Source: Acinetobacter sp. ANC 4910 (GTDB lineage: Bacteria > Pseudomonadota > Gammaproteobacteria > Pseudomonadales > Moraxellaceae). Taken from it: 64,000 bases of DNA. A model generated the notes under the pieces. The model did no database searches, was not told the origin of the DNA, and was given only the letters and a program-made list of their open reading frames with translations. The stretch's first letter is position 1. Each line of letters opens with the position of its first letter. Of the stretch, positions 8,991 to 17,740 are shown in pieces. The DNA is taken from the NCBI RefSeq assembly GCF_004331035.1, contig NZ_SJNT01000014.1, positions 1 to 64,000 of the forward strand, written 5' to 3'. Position numbers and translations under genes: made by a program.

Positions 8991-10184
8991 TTAAATCTTA
9001 ATTTTCATAAAATTCGCATTATTTTCAAAGATCAAATTTAACTGATGAATCAAATCTTCCCGATTTTTCAACGTTGCTTTAATCCTTAAATAATTCATGA
9101 GCACATTATCAGGATATAAAGTTAATAATGCATCTGCTTTATTTAACCGATCAGTCGCTTCGTAGATATGCCATTTTGCAAAGGTCAAAACAGGTAAAGA
9201 TGGATATTTCAACTCCCAATCCTGAATATGTTGCTCTACGTCGCTATAATTTGGCACCTGCTTCAACAATTGTTGTTGGAACCACGAATAAAATACCTCA
9301 GCATTAAACTGTTGATCTAGTAAATGTAAAGCCAAAGTTTCATGCTGCTGACTCAAGTCAGGTAACCGCGATAATAGTTTTAACCACAGCATCTTAATGT
9401 GATAGCTACGGGTTTCGATTTCAGTCGATAAATCTAAGTAACGTTGTTGCAAATCTTGCAAGTTTTCGACACTGGCTTGGTCAAACTGTTGTAAAAGTTG
9501 CTCTAACCATGCTTGTTTGGTGGCTTCATCTAAATGTCCATATTGCATAGAACGTAAATACAACCAAGGAAACTGCACCGCAAACACACCCCACAGCTCG
9601 GTCAAACGTTGCTCATACGCGGCTTGTACATCCTTCAACCAAGGGGATAATTCATGTTGTGTTAAGAATTCAAGATGTGTCAGTGCCTGCTCGCCGTCCT
9701 GCTGTGCCAGATAAACCTGAATCCGTTGAATTTCCGCCAATTCAAATGCCATCGCATGACTCTGATTTAAAACTGACAACGCTTGTGGATATTCCTGCTG
9801 CATTAAATACAACCTTGAATCAATCACACCACGTAACAAACCAGACTGGGTAAATGCATTTTGAATAAATTGCTGTTGTTCCCGACCTGCGTCTAACAAC
9901 CAAATGACAGCTAGTTGCTCATAAGGATGCAAGGTTTTGAAGTCATAGATTTCGGTTTGTTTTCTTTGCGCGCGAGTAAAATAGCGTTTCAGCAACAACC
10001 AAACCAACTGAAAAATAAAGCCCAGCACAGCCAAAAGCACAAACATAAACCAGACATTACTCTGTAACTGCCATTCGCGCCAATACACATAAACATAGCC
10101 TGCACCAAAACCGTAACTCAACACGCTAATCACAGCAATGACAAGCAGGCATATAAAAGCATAGGCTAAAAGAATCTGCTTCAT
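8991..10184 (-). CDS. hemY: HemY-like membrane protein with TPR-type repeats
   Basis: The protein (397 aa) has two N-terminal membrane helices at about 5-30 and 42-64. A long helical, Gln/Leu-rich domain with TPR-like repeats follows. This is the architecture of gammaproteobacterial HemY, found in hemCDXY operons. It is not the Bacillus HemY (coproporphyrinogen oxidase); the precise function of this family is unclear. It starts 1 bp after hemX. Confidence 0.85.
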   Translation of the reverse strand: MKQILLAYAFICLLVIAVISVLSYGFGAGYVYVYWREWQLQSNVWFMFVLLAVLGFIFQLVWLLLKRYFTRAQRKQTEIYDFKTLHPYEQLAVIWLLDAGREQQQFIQNAFTQSGLLRGVIDSRLYLMQQEYPQALSVLNQSHAMAFELAEIQRIQVYLAQQDGEQALTHLEFLTQHELSPWLKDVQAAYEQRLTELWGVFAVQFPWLYLRSMQYGHLDEATKQAWLEQLLQQFDQASVENLQDLQQRYLDLSTEIETRSYHIKMLWLKLLSRLPDLSQQHETLALHLLDQQFNAEVFYSWFQQQLLKQVPNYSDVEQHIQDWELKYPSLPVLTFAKWHIYEATDRLNKADALLTLYPDNVLMNYLRIKATLKNREDLIHQLNLIFENNANFMKIKI

Positions 10185-10185
10185 A

Positions 10186-11040
10186 TTAAGATCCTAACAA
10201 TGCACGTGTATTTAAAACTGGCATCGGAATAATACTGAACCCTTTAATCTTCTCGACTTGCTTACGCAGTTTTTGCGCTTGTGCATCAGGTAAAGTCGAT
10301 AAAATCTGGATAATCTCGTTGAGGTCCTTTTGATATTCTAAGTACTGTCCCCGACTTAATGCCTCACGTGCAACCAAGAGGCGCAACTGTACTTCTTTCA
10401 TAATAATCGCACGCTGCATCAGTTGTGTGGCTGGTTGCTTGGCTGGCTGCAATTCAAACCAACGCTGCCAAAAATGGCGATCTTCCCCACGGACGGGTTT
10501 CATTTGGGCTTGTTTAATTTCTTGTGTTAATACAACGTCCAACTGTTGCAACAGCTGTTGAATTTGTTGCTGCTGCTCGGTACGCGCCTGTACAGTTTGC
10601 TGTATCAAGTGTTGGTCTTTACCCATCACCTGATGCAAACTTTGCTTCAAACTCGGTGCCAAAGCATATTGCTCAATATTGATATTCAGTTGTGCCAACT
10701 TTTCCAAGGCAAAATGGTATTGCTGTTGCTGCAAAGCAAAATCAACCAAGTCCAATTGTTGGCGAATCAAAACCATAGGATCGACTTGCAACGTTGCAGT
10801 CGATACCTGTGCGCCTGTTCCAGAAGTGGCTGCCGCTTTGGATGCGACTGGCTCAGACGGCTGTGGTGTTTGACGTTGCAAAGCGACAATTTGATCATTC
10901 AGATTGGCACTATGGGTTTCTAGCTGCTGTAACGTGCTCTGTATTCCAGCTTGTGTTTGATTTAACTGAAAAATGTCATAACTTAATTTGGCAATCCATG
11001 CCACACAAACCAAAATTAAAACAATTAAAAACTTTTTCAT
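10186..11040 (-). CDS. hemX: HemX-like membrane protein
   Basis: The protein (284 aa from the ATG at 11040) has a single N-terminal membrane helix (MKKFLIVLILVCVAWIAKL), then a Gln-rich coiled coil and a helical periplasmic domain. This is the HemX pattern, historically annotated as a uroporphyrinogen-III methyltransferase although it lacks that enzyme's fold. I chose the ATG at 11040 because it overlaps the hemD stop as ATGA; an ATG 27 bp further upstream is inside hemD. Function is inferred from operon position. Confidence 0.87.
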   Translation of the reverse strand: MKKFLIVLILVCVAWIAKLSYDIFQLNQTQAGIQSTLQQLETHSANLNDQIVALQRQTPQPSEPVASKAAATSGTGAQVSTATLQVDPMVLIRQQLDLVDFALQQQQYHFALEKLAQLNINIEQYALAPSLKQSLHQVMGKDQHLIQQTVQARTEQQQQIQQLLQQLDVVLTQEIKQAQMKPVRGEDRHFWQRWFELQPAKQPATQLMQRAIIMKEVQLRLLVAREALSRGQYLEYQKDLNEIIQILSTLPDAQAQKLRKQVEKIKGFSIIPMPVLNTRALLGS

Positions 11041-11816
11041 GCATTTCTCGACATCGCTTGAAGGCATTGCAATATTGTTGCTGTATTTAAATCAGATAAT
11101 TGATAGAGATGAAATGGTAAATGCTGTTGTCGTTGGGTATTTAACAGCAATTGATAAAGTCGCTTACCTAACACCATAAAATGCCCCCGTGCAAGCAACG
11201 TTGTATGGGCTTGCATCAACGCTAACCAGTTTAACCAACTGGCTTCACTACTAATCAGCACACTATAGTGCTGATGTTGTTGCAACTGTGCGACAACTTG
11301 ATCAAAATTTTGGATTGTCTGCGCTGGGCAATGTCGTTGATACAAAATAAAATTTAAAACAGAAACACCTTGCTGTTGCAAAGTCTCCATCATAAATTGA
11401 CGCCCACCTTGTCCTCGCCAAAAAGCCACACAAGCAGATGGAGACAGATCTTGCAACAATGGAATCTGCAACATCCCCTCTGATGTTTCAACCTCAGGCA
11501 CATGACTAGATAAGCCATATTGGGTCAGTGCTTGTGCCGTTTTTTCACCGACTGCAATCCACTGCACCTTACTCAAGGCTTGTAATGACACACCGCTTTG
11601 CTTTAAGCCCTGCATCCCAAATTCAACCGCTGAAGGACTCACCACCACAATACAGGTCGCATTGGGTAACTGTTGATACAAGTCCTGCAATTCTAATGAC
11701 CATGCACACGGTTCCAACACCAACAATGGAAGCTCCAAGACTGGAATGCCAGCTTGTTGAATGTTTAAGCTGAGTTCGGTCGCACGAGTATTCGGGCGGG
11801 TATTAATAAATAACAT
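11037..11816 (-). CDS. hemD: Uroporphyrinogen-III synthase
   Basis: HemD (259 aa) closes and inverts ring D of hydroxymethylbilane to give uroporphyrinogen III, the branch point to haem, sirohaem and cobalamin. Sequence conservation is low in this family. Recognisable parts are FINTRPNTRATELSLNIQQ at the N terminus, VVVSPSAVEFGMQGL (about 57-71) and IAVGEKTAQALTQYG (about 87-101). It lies 3 bp after hemC and overlaps hemX, consistent with co-translation. Confidence 0.93.
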   Translation of the reverse strand: MLFINTRPNTRATELSLNIQQAGIPVLELPLLVLEPCAWSLELQDLYQQLPNATCIVVVSPSAVEFGMQGLKQSGVSLQALSKVQWIAVGEKTAQALTQYGLSSHVPEVETSEGMLQIPLLQDLSPSACVAFWRGQGGRQFMMETLQQQGVSVLNFILYQRHCPAQTIQNFDQVVAQLQQHQHYSVLISSEASWLNWLALMQAHTTLLARGHFMVLGKRLYQLLLNTQRQQHLPFHLYQLSDLNTATILQCLQAMSRNA

Positions 11817-11819
11817 GAA

Positions 11820-12737
11820 TTAATGCAAAGCTTGGAGCAGTTCTCCTGCACCTAACTCGAGTAGTTGTTGTGCCAAAGCTTCACCTAACTGCTCGGCTTC
11901 TACCACTGGTCCACGTAATTCAGCGACCAGTAAAGTTGCACCATCAACACTGCCGACACGCCCTTCAATATGCAGCTCATCTGCATGTAAAGTGGCATAA
12001 CCTGCAATCGGCACCTGACAACCACCTTCCAAATAAGCATTAAAGGCACGTTCAGCACGGACGCAAGCCGAGGTTTCTACATGCAACAAAGGTTGGATTA
12101 AATCTAAAACCTGTTGATCCTTTTCACGGCATTCCAACCCCAATGCCCCTTGTCCAACTGCTGGCAAACTAACACTGGCTGGCAAGGTATGACGAATGCG
12201 TTCTGAAAGCCCTAAACGCTTAAGTCCTGCACTGGCTAGAATAATGGCATCGTATAAACCTGCATCTAATTTTGACAGACGAGTTCCGACGTTACCGCGT
12301 AAATCAATAATCTCAAGATCTGGGCGTTGCTTTAAAATTTGGCATTTACGGCGCAAGCTTGATGTGCCTACTTTAGCACCCTGTGGCAAATCGTTAAAAT
12401 TTGCATAGTGGTTTGAAACAAAAGCATCAAACGGATCTTCACGTTCACAAATCACCGCCAAGCTTAAACCTTCTGGAAGTGCCATAGGCACATCCTTCAT
12501 AGAATGTACCGCTAAATCGGCTCGACCATCCAACAACGCTGCTTCCAGCTCTTTGACAAATAAACCTTTGCCGCCAATTTTCGCCAACGGAGTATCTAAA
12601 ATTTTATCGCCTTGAGTGACAAACGTAACCAACTCCACTTTCAAATCAGCATTGCGTTCTTCCAAACAGGAACGAATAAATTCTGCCTGCCATAAAGCAA
12701 GGGGACTTTGGCGTGTTGCAATCTTCAAAGTTTTCAT
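11820..12737 (-). CDS. hemC: Hydroxymethylbilane synthase (porphobilinogen deaminase)
   Basis: HemC polymerises four porphobilinogens on a dipyrromethane cofactor. Visible signatures are [16 protein letters not shown] (near residue 5), [15 protein letters not shown] (near 61-75), [20 protein letters not shown] and the cofactor-attachment loop with its cysteine in [13 protein letters not shown] (near 240). The start [10 protein letters not shown] at 12737 fits the family. An ATG 15 bp upstream would add five residues without support. It is the first gene of the hemC-D-X-Y operon and follows algR at a distance of about 105 bp on the same strand. Confidence 0.97.
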   Translation of the reverse strand: MKTLKIATRQSPLALWQAEFIRSCLEERNADLKVELVTFVTQGDKILDTPLAKIGGKGLFVKELEAALLDGRADLAVHSMKDVPMALPEGLSLAVICEREDPFDAFVSNHYANFNDLPQGAKVGTSSLRRKCQILKQRPDLEIIDLRGNVGTRLSKLDAGLYDAIILASAGLKRLGLSERIRHTLPASVSLPAVGQGALGLECREKDQQVLDLIQPLLHVETSACVRAERAFNAYLEGGCQVPIAGYATLHADELHIEGRVGSVDGATLLVAELRGPVVEAEQLGEALAQQLLELGAGELLQALH

Positions 12738-12842
12738 AAATTTTAGATACATTGAATAAGGTCAGTTATTCTAAACTTAACTGGCTAACTTTAAAATGCA
12801 AGTAGAATTACCAGCTCACTGCATGAAATCATTCATTTGACT

Positions 12843-13580
12843 TCAAAGTTTATGAATTCGTTCGCGTAAATTTGGTAAATGTCGTCGACTGACAGATAAA
12901 CGCTCGTCTAATTCGCGGCAACGCACTTGGTATTGTCCAGAGTTAATCACTTCCAACCCTTCAAGATAATGCACCGAAACCAAAGCATTACGATGAATAC
13001 GAATAAACTGTTCACCAAATTCCAGTTCTAAATCTTTTAAGGTCTCATCAATCAGTACACTGCCATTTTTATGACGTACCGTGACATATTTTTGATCCGC
13101 TAAAAAATAATAAATATTTTCTACGGGGACCAGTTCTACCCCACGATAGGTCTTTGCCGCAATTTGATGGCGTTGTGCTTGATTATCCATATCTTCTTTT
13201 TGTTTTAAGTTACTCATTTGCGCTTGCGTGAGTTTGGTCAGTTGGTCTAAAACCTGTTGCAATTCCTGTTGCATAATCGGTTTTAGCAAGTAGCCCTCGG
13301 CATGCGATTTAAACGCATCCAAGGCATGTTGGTCGTAAGCCGTACAAAATACGATGGCCGGTGATGGCTCCATCTGACGCAAATACTGTGCACAGGTTAA
13401 ACCATCCATTTCTGGCATTTGTATATCTAAAAGCACCACATCGGGTTGATAAAATTGCACCATTTCAATTGCTTGCTGACCATAAGCCGCTGTTGCAATA
13501 ACTTGATGCCCCATTTGCGTGACCAATCTGGATAAACGCTCTACTGCAAGAGGCTCATCATCACAAATCAGGATGTCCAT
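12843..13580 (-). CDS. algR: LytTR-family response regulator, AlgR-like
   Basis: The protein (245 aa) has an N-terminal receiver domain (ICDDEPLAVERL at the start, phospho-acceptor Asp in VVLLDIQMPEMDGL near 49-62, switch Lys in the YLLKP segment). A C-terminal LytTR DNA-binding domain follows (FIRIHRNALVSVHYLEGL near 196-213). The domain pair and the location between a LytS-type kinase and hemC match P. aeruginosa AlgR, which controls twitching and other surface traits. The target genes in this organism are unknown. It lies 56 bp downstream of its partner kinase. Confidence 0.9.
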   Translation of the reverse strand: MDILICDDEPLAVERLSRLVTQMGHQVIATAAYGQQAIEMVQFYQPDVVLLDIQMPEMDGLTCAQYLRQMEPSPAIVFCTAYDQHALDAFKSHAEGYLLKPIMQQELQQVLDQLTKLTQAQMSNLKQKEDMDNQAQRHQIAAKTYRGVELVPVENIYYFLADQKYVTVRHKNGSVLIDETLKDLELEFGEQFIRIHRNALVSVHYLEGLEVINSGQYQVRCRELDERLSVSRRHLPNLRERIHKL

Positions 13581-13636
13581 TATTCCTCCTTCGTTCAGTT
13601 AACGTGGATTATTTTTATAAGTTAACCGCCACTGTT

Positions 13637-14758
13637 TTATTTATACGGATATTGCACCACAGTGGTATACATTCCATCCCCCGCAAAAGTTCGGAAGATG
13701 ACTGCGCGCCCATAATACGCCATGAGACGCTGTTTTACATTATCAATGGCAATACCGTGTCCTTGTCGTAAATTTATTTTATCCTGTGTGTACGGGTTTG
13801 TAATGACGATATTGACTTGATGTTGTGTAATTTCGACCAATACGCTCACTATACTGGTTGATAATGTTTTCTCAACCCCATGAAAAATACTATTTTCTAG
13901 GAGAGGTTGCAAAGTGAGCAACGGAATTTGCGCCTGTGAAAATAATTCAGGATGCACAAATTTCCATTCAACCTGTAACCGATTTCCTAGGCGAATCTGC
14001 TCAATCGCCAAATAACGTTGGCACAATTCAATTTCATCTTGCAATTTCACCAGCTTTAACTCTTGGAAACTGGCACGAAATAAACGCGATAAATCTAACA
14101 GCATTTGTTCAGCTTTATCAGGATCAACAACAATTAAACTGATGGCACTATTTAAGCTATTAAATAAAAAATGCGGATGAATTCGGGCCTGCATCGCCTG
14201 AATACGTGCATTCAATTCACTGTGTTGCTGTCGCATCCATTGTTCTCGAATATACAAATATCGAAAACAAAATGCCCCCAGTAGCCCCCCATAACTTAAA
14301 TGCAATACTACACCTTGCAATGCTGTCGAAAGATCTAAACCTTTAAAGCTAAAGTTTTGCCCAAAAAAAACAAAAATATTGAGAATCAAGCTGGTACAAA
14401 AAATCGTGCTTTGTAAGATCACAAAACCCAACAGCAACATTGAAGTTAGTCCCCAATGTTCTAAGCGAGGTTGCAGGCGCTCAACGATTGCCGTAAAACA
14501 TAACAAGACCCAATTGATATAAAGCATAAACAACAGCACTTGCGTTCCACTCAGGGCTTGCCATGAATGTGCTTCTGCCAAAGCCAACAAAATGGCTAAA
14601 ATATTACCTGCAATACACAACTCGACTAAATTTTGCCACCGTCCCGCGGTACTAAAAAAATAAGAATAGGATGCTGGGGCTTCGGCAACTGCTTTTGAAT
14701 TTGCTATACTCTGTTTAATTTGCCGATTTTTTATTTTACTGAGCCGACATGACCACAT
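13637..14758 (-). CDS. algZ: LytS/AlgZ-type sensor histidine kinase
   Basis: The N-terminal half has several membrane helices (about 45-195). The cytoplasmic half carries the phospho-acceptor motif [15 protein letters not shown] (near 192-206). An HATPase region with [10 protein letters not shown] and [12 protein letters not shown] follows. This is the AlgZ/FimS-LytS class of kinase that pairs with LytTR regulators such as the neighbouring gene. The only ATG giving a full N terminus is at 14758; it overlaps the start of the divergent argH by 10 bp. No good GTG or TTG alternative was found before the first helix, but the start remains uncertain. Confidence 0.87.
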   Translation of the reverse strand: MWSCRLSKIKNRQIKQSIANSKAVAEAPASYSYFFSTAGRWQNLVELCIAGNILAILLALAEAHSWQALSGTQVLLFMLYINWVLLCFTAIVERLQPRLEHWGLTSMLLLGFVILQSTIFCTSLILNIFVFFGQNFSFKGLDLSTALQGVVLHLSYGGLLGAFCFRYLYIREQWMRQQHSELNARIQAMQARIHPHFLFNSLNSAISLIVVDPDKAEQMLLDLSRLFRASFQELKLVKLQDEIELCQRYLAIEQIRLGNRLQVEWKFVHPELFSQAQIPLLTLQPLLENSIFHGVEKTLSTSIVSVLVEITQHQVNIVITNPYTQDKINLRQGHGIAIDNVKQRLMAYYGRAVIFRTFAGDGMYTTVVQYPYK

Positions 14759-16179
14759 CTTCTAATTCCTCTAATCCGTCACAAGCCCAGACTTCTGGCA
14801 TGTGGGGCGGTCGTTTTACTGAAGCGACTGACGCGTTTGTTGCAGAATTTACCGCATCTGTGCAATTTGACCAACGCTTTTATAAACAAGATATTGCAGG
14901 CTCAATTGCCCATGCAACTATGTTAGCAAAAGTTGGGGTGCTAACTGAATCTGAACGTGATGCGATTACCGAAGGTCTCCGCACCATTCAAGCTGAAATT
15001 GAAGCAGGTAATTTCGAATGGCGTATCGACTTAGAAGATGTGCATATGAACATTGAGTCGCGTTTGACTCAACGTATCGGTATTGCAGGTAAAAAATTAC
15101 ATACGGGTCGTAGCCGTAATGACCAAGTCGCAACGGACATTCGTCTCTACGTTCGTGATGAAATTGATGCCATTTTAGAACTCTTGGCGAAACTGCAAAA
15201 AGGCATTCTGTCTTTAGCCGTAAAAAATACTGGCACAATTATGCCGGGCTTTACCCATCTACAAACGGCTCAACCCGTGACTTTTGGGCATCACTTATTG
15301 GCATGGTTTGAAATGCTGGTTCGTGACTCTGAACGTTTAATTGACTGCCGTAAACGTGTGAATCGTATGCCGTTGGGTTCGGCTGCACTTGCAGGGACCA
15401 CCTACCCAATCGACCGTGCTTATACGGCTGAGCTTCTTGGTTTTGAAGCGGTTTCTGAGAACTCTCTCGATGCCGTATCGGATCGTGATTTCGGCATTGA
15501 ATTCAACGCCGCAGCATCACTGATTATGATGCACTTATCTCGTATGTCAGAAGAACTGATTTTGTGGACTTCTGCTCAGTTTAAATTCGTCAATATTCCA
15601 GACCGCTTCTGCACAGGCTCTTCCATTATGCCGCAGAAGAAAAACCCAGATGTGCCTGAATTAGTTCGTGGTAAAACTGGTCGTGTTTATGGTGACTTAA
15701 TGAGTTTACTGACCCTCATGAAAGGTCAACCCTTGGCGTACAACAAAGACAATCAAGAAGATAAAGAACCTTTATTTGACGCGATTGATACCGTACGTGG
15801 TTCACTCATGGCATTTGCTGACATGATTCCTGCATTGGTTCCAAACATTGAGATTATGCGCGAAGCAGCTCTTCGTGGTTTCTCAACCGCGACTGACTTG
15901 GCAGACTACCTTGTAAAAAATGGTGTGGCATTCCGTGATGCACACGAAATTGTAGGTAAAGCAGTTGCACTTGGGGTACAAGAAGGAAAAGATTTATCTG
16001 AATTGACACTTGAGCAACTTCAACAGTTCTCCGACCTCATTCAAGCCGATGTTTTTGAAAAAGCACTCACTTTAGAAGCATCAGTAAATGCACGTAACCA
16101 CATTGGCGGTACCGCACCAGCGCAAGTTGAAGCTGCGATTGCTCGCGCCCATGTTCGTTTAGAAAAACTTTACGCTTAA
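14749..16179 (+). CDS. argH: Argininosuccinate lyase
   Basis: ArgH (476 aa) splits argininosuccinate to arginine and fumarate. It shows [18 protein letters not shown] at the N terminus, [20 protein letters not shown] (about 108-127), and the lyase signature [19 protein letters not shown] (about 288-306) with its catalytic serine. Residues 1-16 are a Ser/Asn-rich extension before the conserved start. A TATACT at 14705-14710 upstream could be its -10 box. The kinase gene algZ diverges from the same region. Confidence 0.97.
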   Translation: MTTSSNSSNPSQAQTSGMWGGRFTEATDAFVAEFTASVQFDQRFYKQDIAGSIAHATMLAKVGVLTESERDAITEGLRTIQAEIEAGNFEWRIDLEDVHMNIESRLTQRIGIAGKKLHTGRSRNDQVATDIRLYVRDEIDAILELLAKLQKGILSLAVKNTGTIMPGFTHLQTAQPVTFGHHLLAWFEMLVRDSERLIDCRKRVNRMPLGSAALAGTTYPIDRAYTAELLGFEAVSENSLDAVSDRDFGIEFNAAASLIMMHLSRMSEELILWTSAQFKFVNIPDRFCTGSSIMPQKKNPDVPELVRGKTGRVYGDLMSLLTLMKGQPLAYNKDNQEDKEPLFDAIDTVRGSLMAFADMIPALVPNIEIMREAALRGFSTATDLADYLVKNGVAFRDAHEIVGKAVALGVQEGKDLSELTLEQLQQFSDLIQADVFEKALTLEASVNARNHIGGTAPAQVEAAIARAHVRLEKLYA

Positions 16180-16190
16180 GGGGTTTCGTA

Positions 16191-16463
16191 ATGTCTCGAC
16201 AAATATTCTGCCGTAAATATCAAAAAGAAATGGAAGGCTTAGACTTTGCGCCATTTCCTGGTGTTAAAGGCGAAGAGTTCTTCAACAACATTTCCAAACA
16301 AGCATGGCAAGAATGGTTAAAACACCAAACAACGCTAATCAATGAAAAGCGTTTAAATGTGTTTGAGCCTGAAGCCAAGAAGTTTTTAGAAGAACAGCGT
16401 GAAAAGTTTTTTAGCAATGACAGCAGTATTGAAACTGCCGAAGGCTGGAAGCCAGAAGCTTAA
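16191..16463 (+). CDS. yggX: Oxidative damage protection protein / Fe(II) trafficking protein YggX
   Basis: This small protein (90 aa) is a full-length YggX. It opens [20 protein letters not shown] with the conserved Cys at residue 7. PPFPG-like [17 protein letters not shown] and [20 protein letters not shown] follow. Family members protect iron-sulphur clusters from oxidative damage. It starts 11 bp after argH and is followed by a strong terminator, so it is probably co-transcribed with argH. Confidence 0.96.
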   Translation: MSRQIFCRKYQKEMEGLDFAPFPGVKGEEFFNNISKQAWQEWLKHQTTLINEKRLNVFEPEAKKFLEEQREKFFSNDSSIETAEGWKPEA

Positions 16464-16486
16464 GCATTTTGAACGCTAAAAAATGA

Positions 16487-16515
16487 AAAGACCAGCCAAT
16501 TGAGCTGGTCTTTTT
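16487..16515 (+). terminator. Terminator after argH-yggX
   Basis: AAAAGACCAGC and GCTGGTCTTTTT form a stem closed by a short loop, followed by T residues. It ends the argH-yggX unit and isolates the region that follows. Confidence 0.88.
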
Positions 16516-16648
16516 ACCTTATATCATTGAATTTTATCAGACTCATTAATATTAGAAGTAAGCTTTGGGATGGCGCATTCAATTTCAAGGTTTGAGATAT
16601 AAAAAACTACATATTCATAAATAAGGCTACATTTACACACAATATCCT

Positions 16649-16661
16649 ACATGAGTCATGT
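16649..16661. promoter_or_regulatory. Perfect 13-bp palindrome over the -35 region of the candidate sRNA promoter
   Basis: ACATGA-G-TCATGT is a perfect inverted repeat ending 12 bp before a consensus -10 box (TATAAT, 16674-16679). No -35 hexamer is visible at the right distance, so the palindrome may bind an activator or repressor. The protein that would bind is unknown. Confidence 0.5.
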
Positions 16662-16685
16662 GGGGCATCTCACTATAATGACAAT

Positions 16686-16778
16686 TATGGAGATGGAGAC
16701 ATCTCTAAATATTAAAATAATATCCCCCTATTTATTTTATTCCCAGATTTCCCCCAAAATCTGGGATTTTTTTTAACT
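16686..16778 (+). ncRNA. Candidate small RNA (about 90 nt), orphan transcription unit
   Basis: A perfect TATAAT (16674-16679) predicts a start near 16686. The transcript would begin with an 8-bp hairpin whose core is GAGATG-GAGA-CATCTC (16690-16705, a GNRA tetraloop). An AU-rich linker with CCCCC at 16724-16728 comes next. It ends in a 10-bp terminator stem whose loop holds a second CCCCC (16751-16755), followed by eight T residues. It has no ORF. It lies between the yggX terminator and the phoU terminator, so it is not a leader or tail of either gene. The family is not recognised. Promoter, hairpin and terminator are visible in sequence; expression is inferred. Confidence 0.6.
16741..16774 (+). 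terminator. Terminator of the candidate sRNA
   Basis: TCCCAGATTT pairs perfectly with AAATCTGGGA, leaving a C-rich loop, and a run of T follows. No coding sequence ends nearby on this strand, so it must serve a non-coding transcript. Confidence 0.8.
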
Positions 16779-16832
16779 GGTTCTTGTATTGGCACTTTCA
16801 CCTCAAGTTCTGCGGCACATACCGCAATAAAA

Positions 16833-16863
16833 AAAGGCTTATGTCGGTTCAACATAAGCCTTT
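16833..16863 (-). terminator. Terminator after phoU
   Basis: AAAGGCTTATG and CATAAGCCTTT form an 11-bp stem, followed on the reverse strand by a T-tract. It lies about 48 bp beyond the phoU stop. Confidence 0.88.
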
Positions 16864-16910
16864 AGCAACTTGCGATAAAACGATTGAATTACTTCAATAT
16901 GAAGTAAAAC

Positions 16911-17642
16911 TTAACGCTCTTGAACTTTTTCTTCAATTTCGGCGACACTGGTATGTCGGACATCTAAACCTTTGACCATATAAATCACTTGCTCGGAAAT
17001 ATTACGGGCATGATCACCAATACGCTCCAAAGAACGTAAAACCCACATCACGTTAATGACACGAGAAATATGGCGTGGATCTTCAATCATATAAGTCATT
17101 AAGGTACGGGTTGCCGACTGGTATTCACGGTCAATATCGGCATCCGCCAACATAACTCGTAATGCCTGATCCACATCTAAACGTGCAAAGGCATCCAAGG
17201 CATCATGAATCATGACACGGACTTGATTCCCGATATGACGGGTTTCCATATAACCACGCGGGGAGCCACCTTCTTCACAAAGACTTTGTGCAATGCGGGC
17301 TATTTTTGCTGCTTCATCACCAATACGTTCTAAATCGGTATTGGCTTTACTCATGGCAATCACCATACGTAAATCAATGGCCGCAGGATGACGACGCGCT
17401 AAAATTAAAGTCAGGGCTTCATCAATTTCACGTTCATAACGATTGACGGTATTGTCTTGATATTGCACATCTATTGCTAAGTTCGCATCCGTATCCAGCA
17501 ACGCGTGGATTGCATTCGCCACTTGTTGTTCAACCAAACCACCCATGGTCATAAATTTGGTATTTACAGCCTGCAAATCTTCATTAAATTGCGAAGAAAT
17601 ATGATGGGTTAAAACGGGGTTACTTGGACTCAAAATGCACAC
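16911..17642 (-). CDS. phoU: Phosphate signalling protein PhoU
   Basis: PhoU (243 aa) negatively modulates the PhoR/PhoB phosphate response through the Pst transporter. It has two three-helix PhoU repeats. The first carries MGGLVEQQVANAIHALL and RRHPAAIDLRMVIAMSKANT with DLERIGDEAAKIA; the second carries LRSLERIGDHARNISEQVIY. The D/E-R-I-G-D metal-site motif thus appears once in each half. No pst or pho genes adjoin it here, so it is a stand-alone transcription unit with its own terminator. The first ATG (MCILSPSN) gives the usual length. Confidence 0.96.
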   Translation of the reverse strand: MCILSPSNPVLTHHISSQFNEDLQAVNTKFMTMGGLVEQQVANAIHALLDTDANLAIDVQYQDNTVNRYEREIDEALTLILARRHPAAIDLRMVIAMSKANTDLERIGDEAAKIARIAQSLCEEGGSPRGYMETRHIGNQVRVMIHDALDAFARLDVDQALRVMLADADIDREYQSATRTLMTYMIEDPRHISRVINVMWVLRSLERIGDHARNISEQVIYMVKGLDVRHTSVAEIEEKVQER

Positions 17643-17740
17643 TCCACAACAGCAGTTAAAGACAAACGCTTTCGCTCAATATTAAAGCATACCTATTATG
17701 AACATTTGATGACAACCAAAAACAAGCTGTATGTTGCTTA

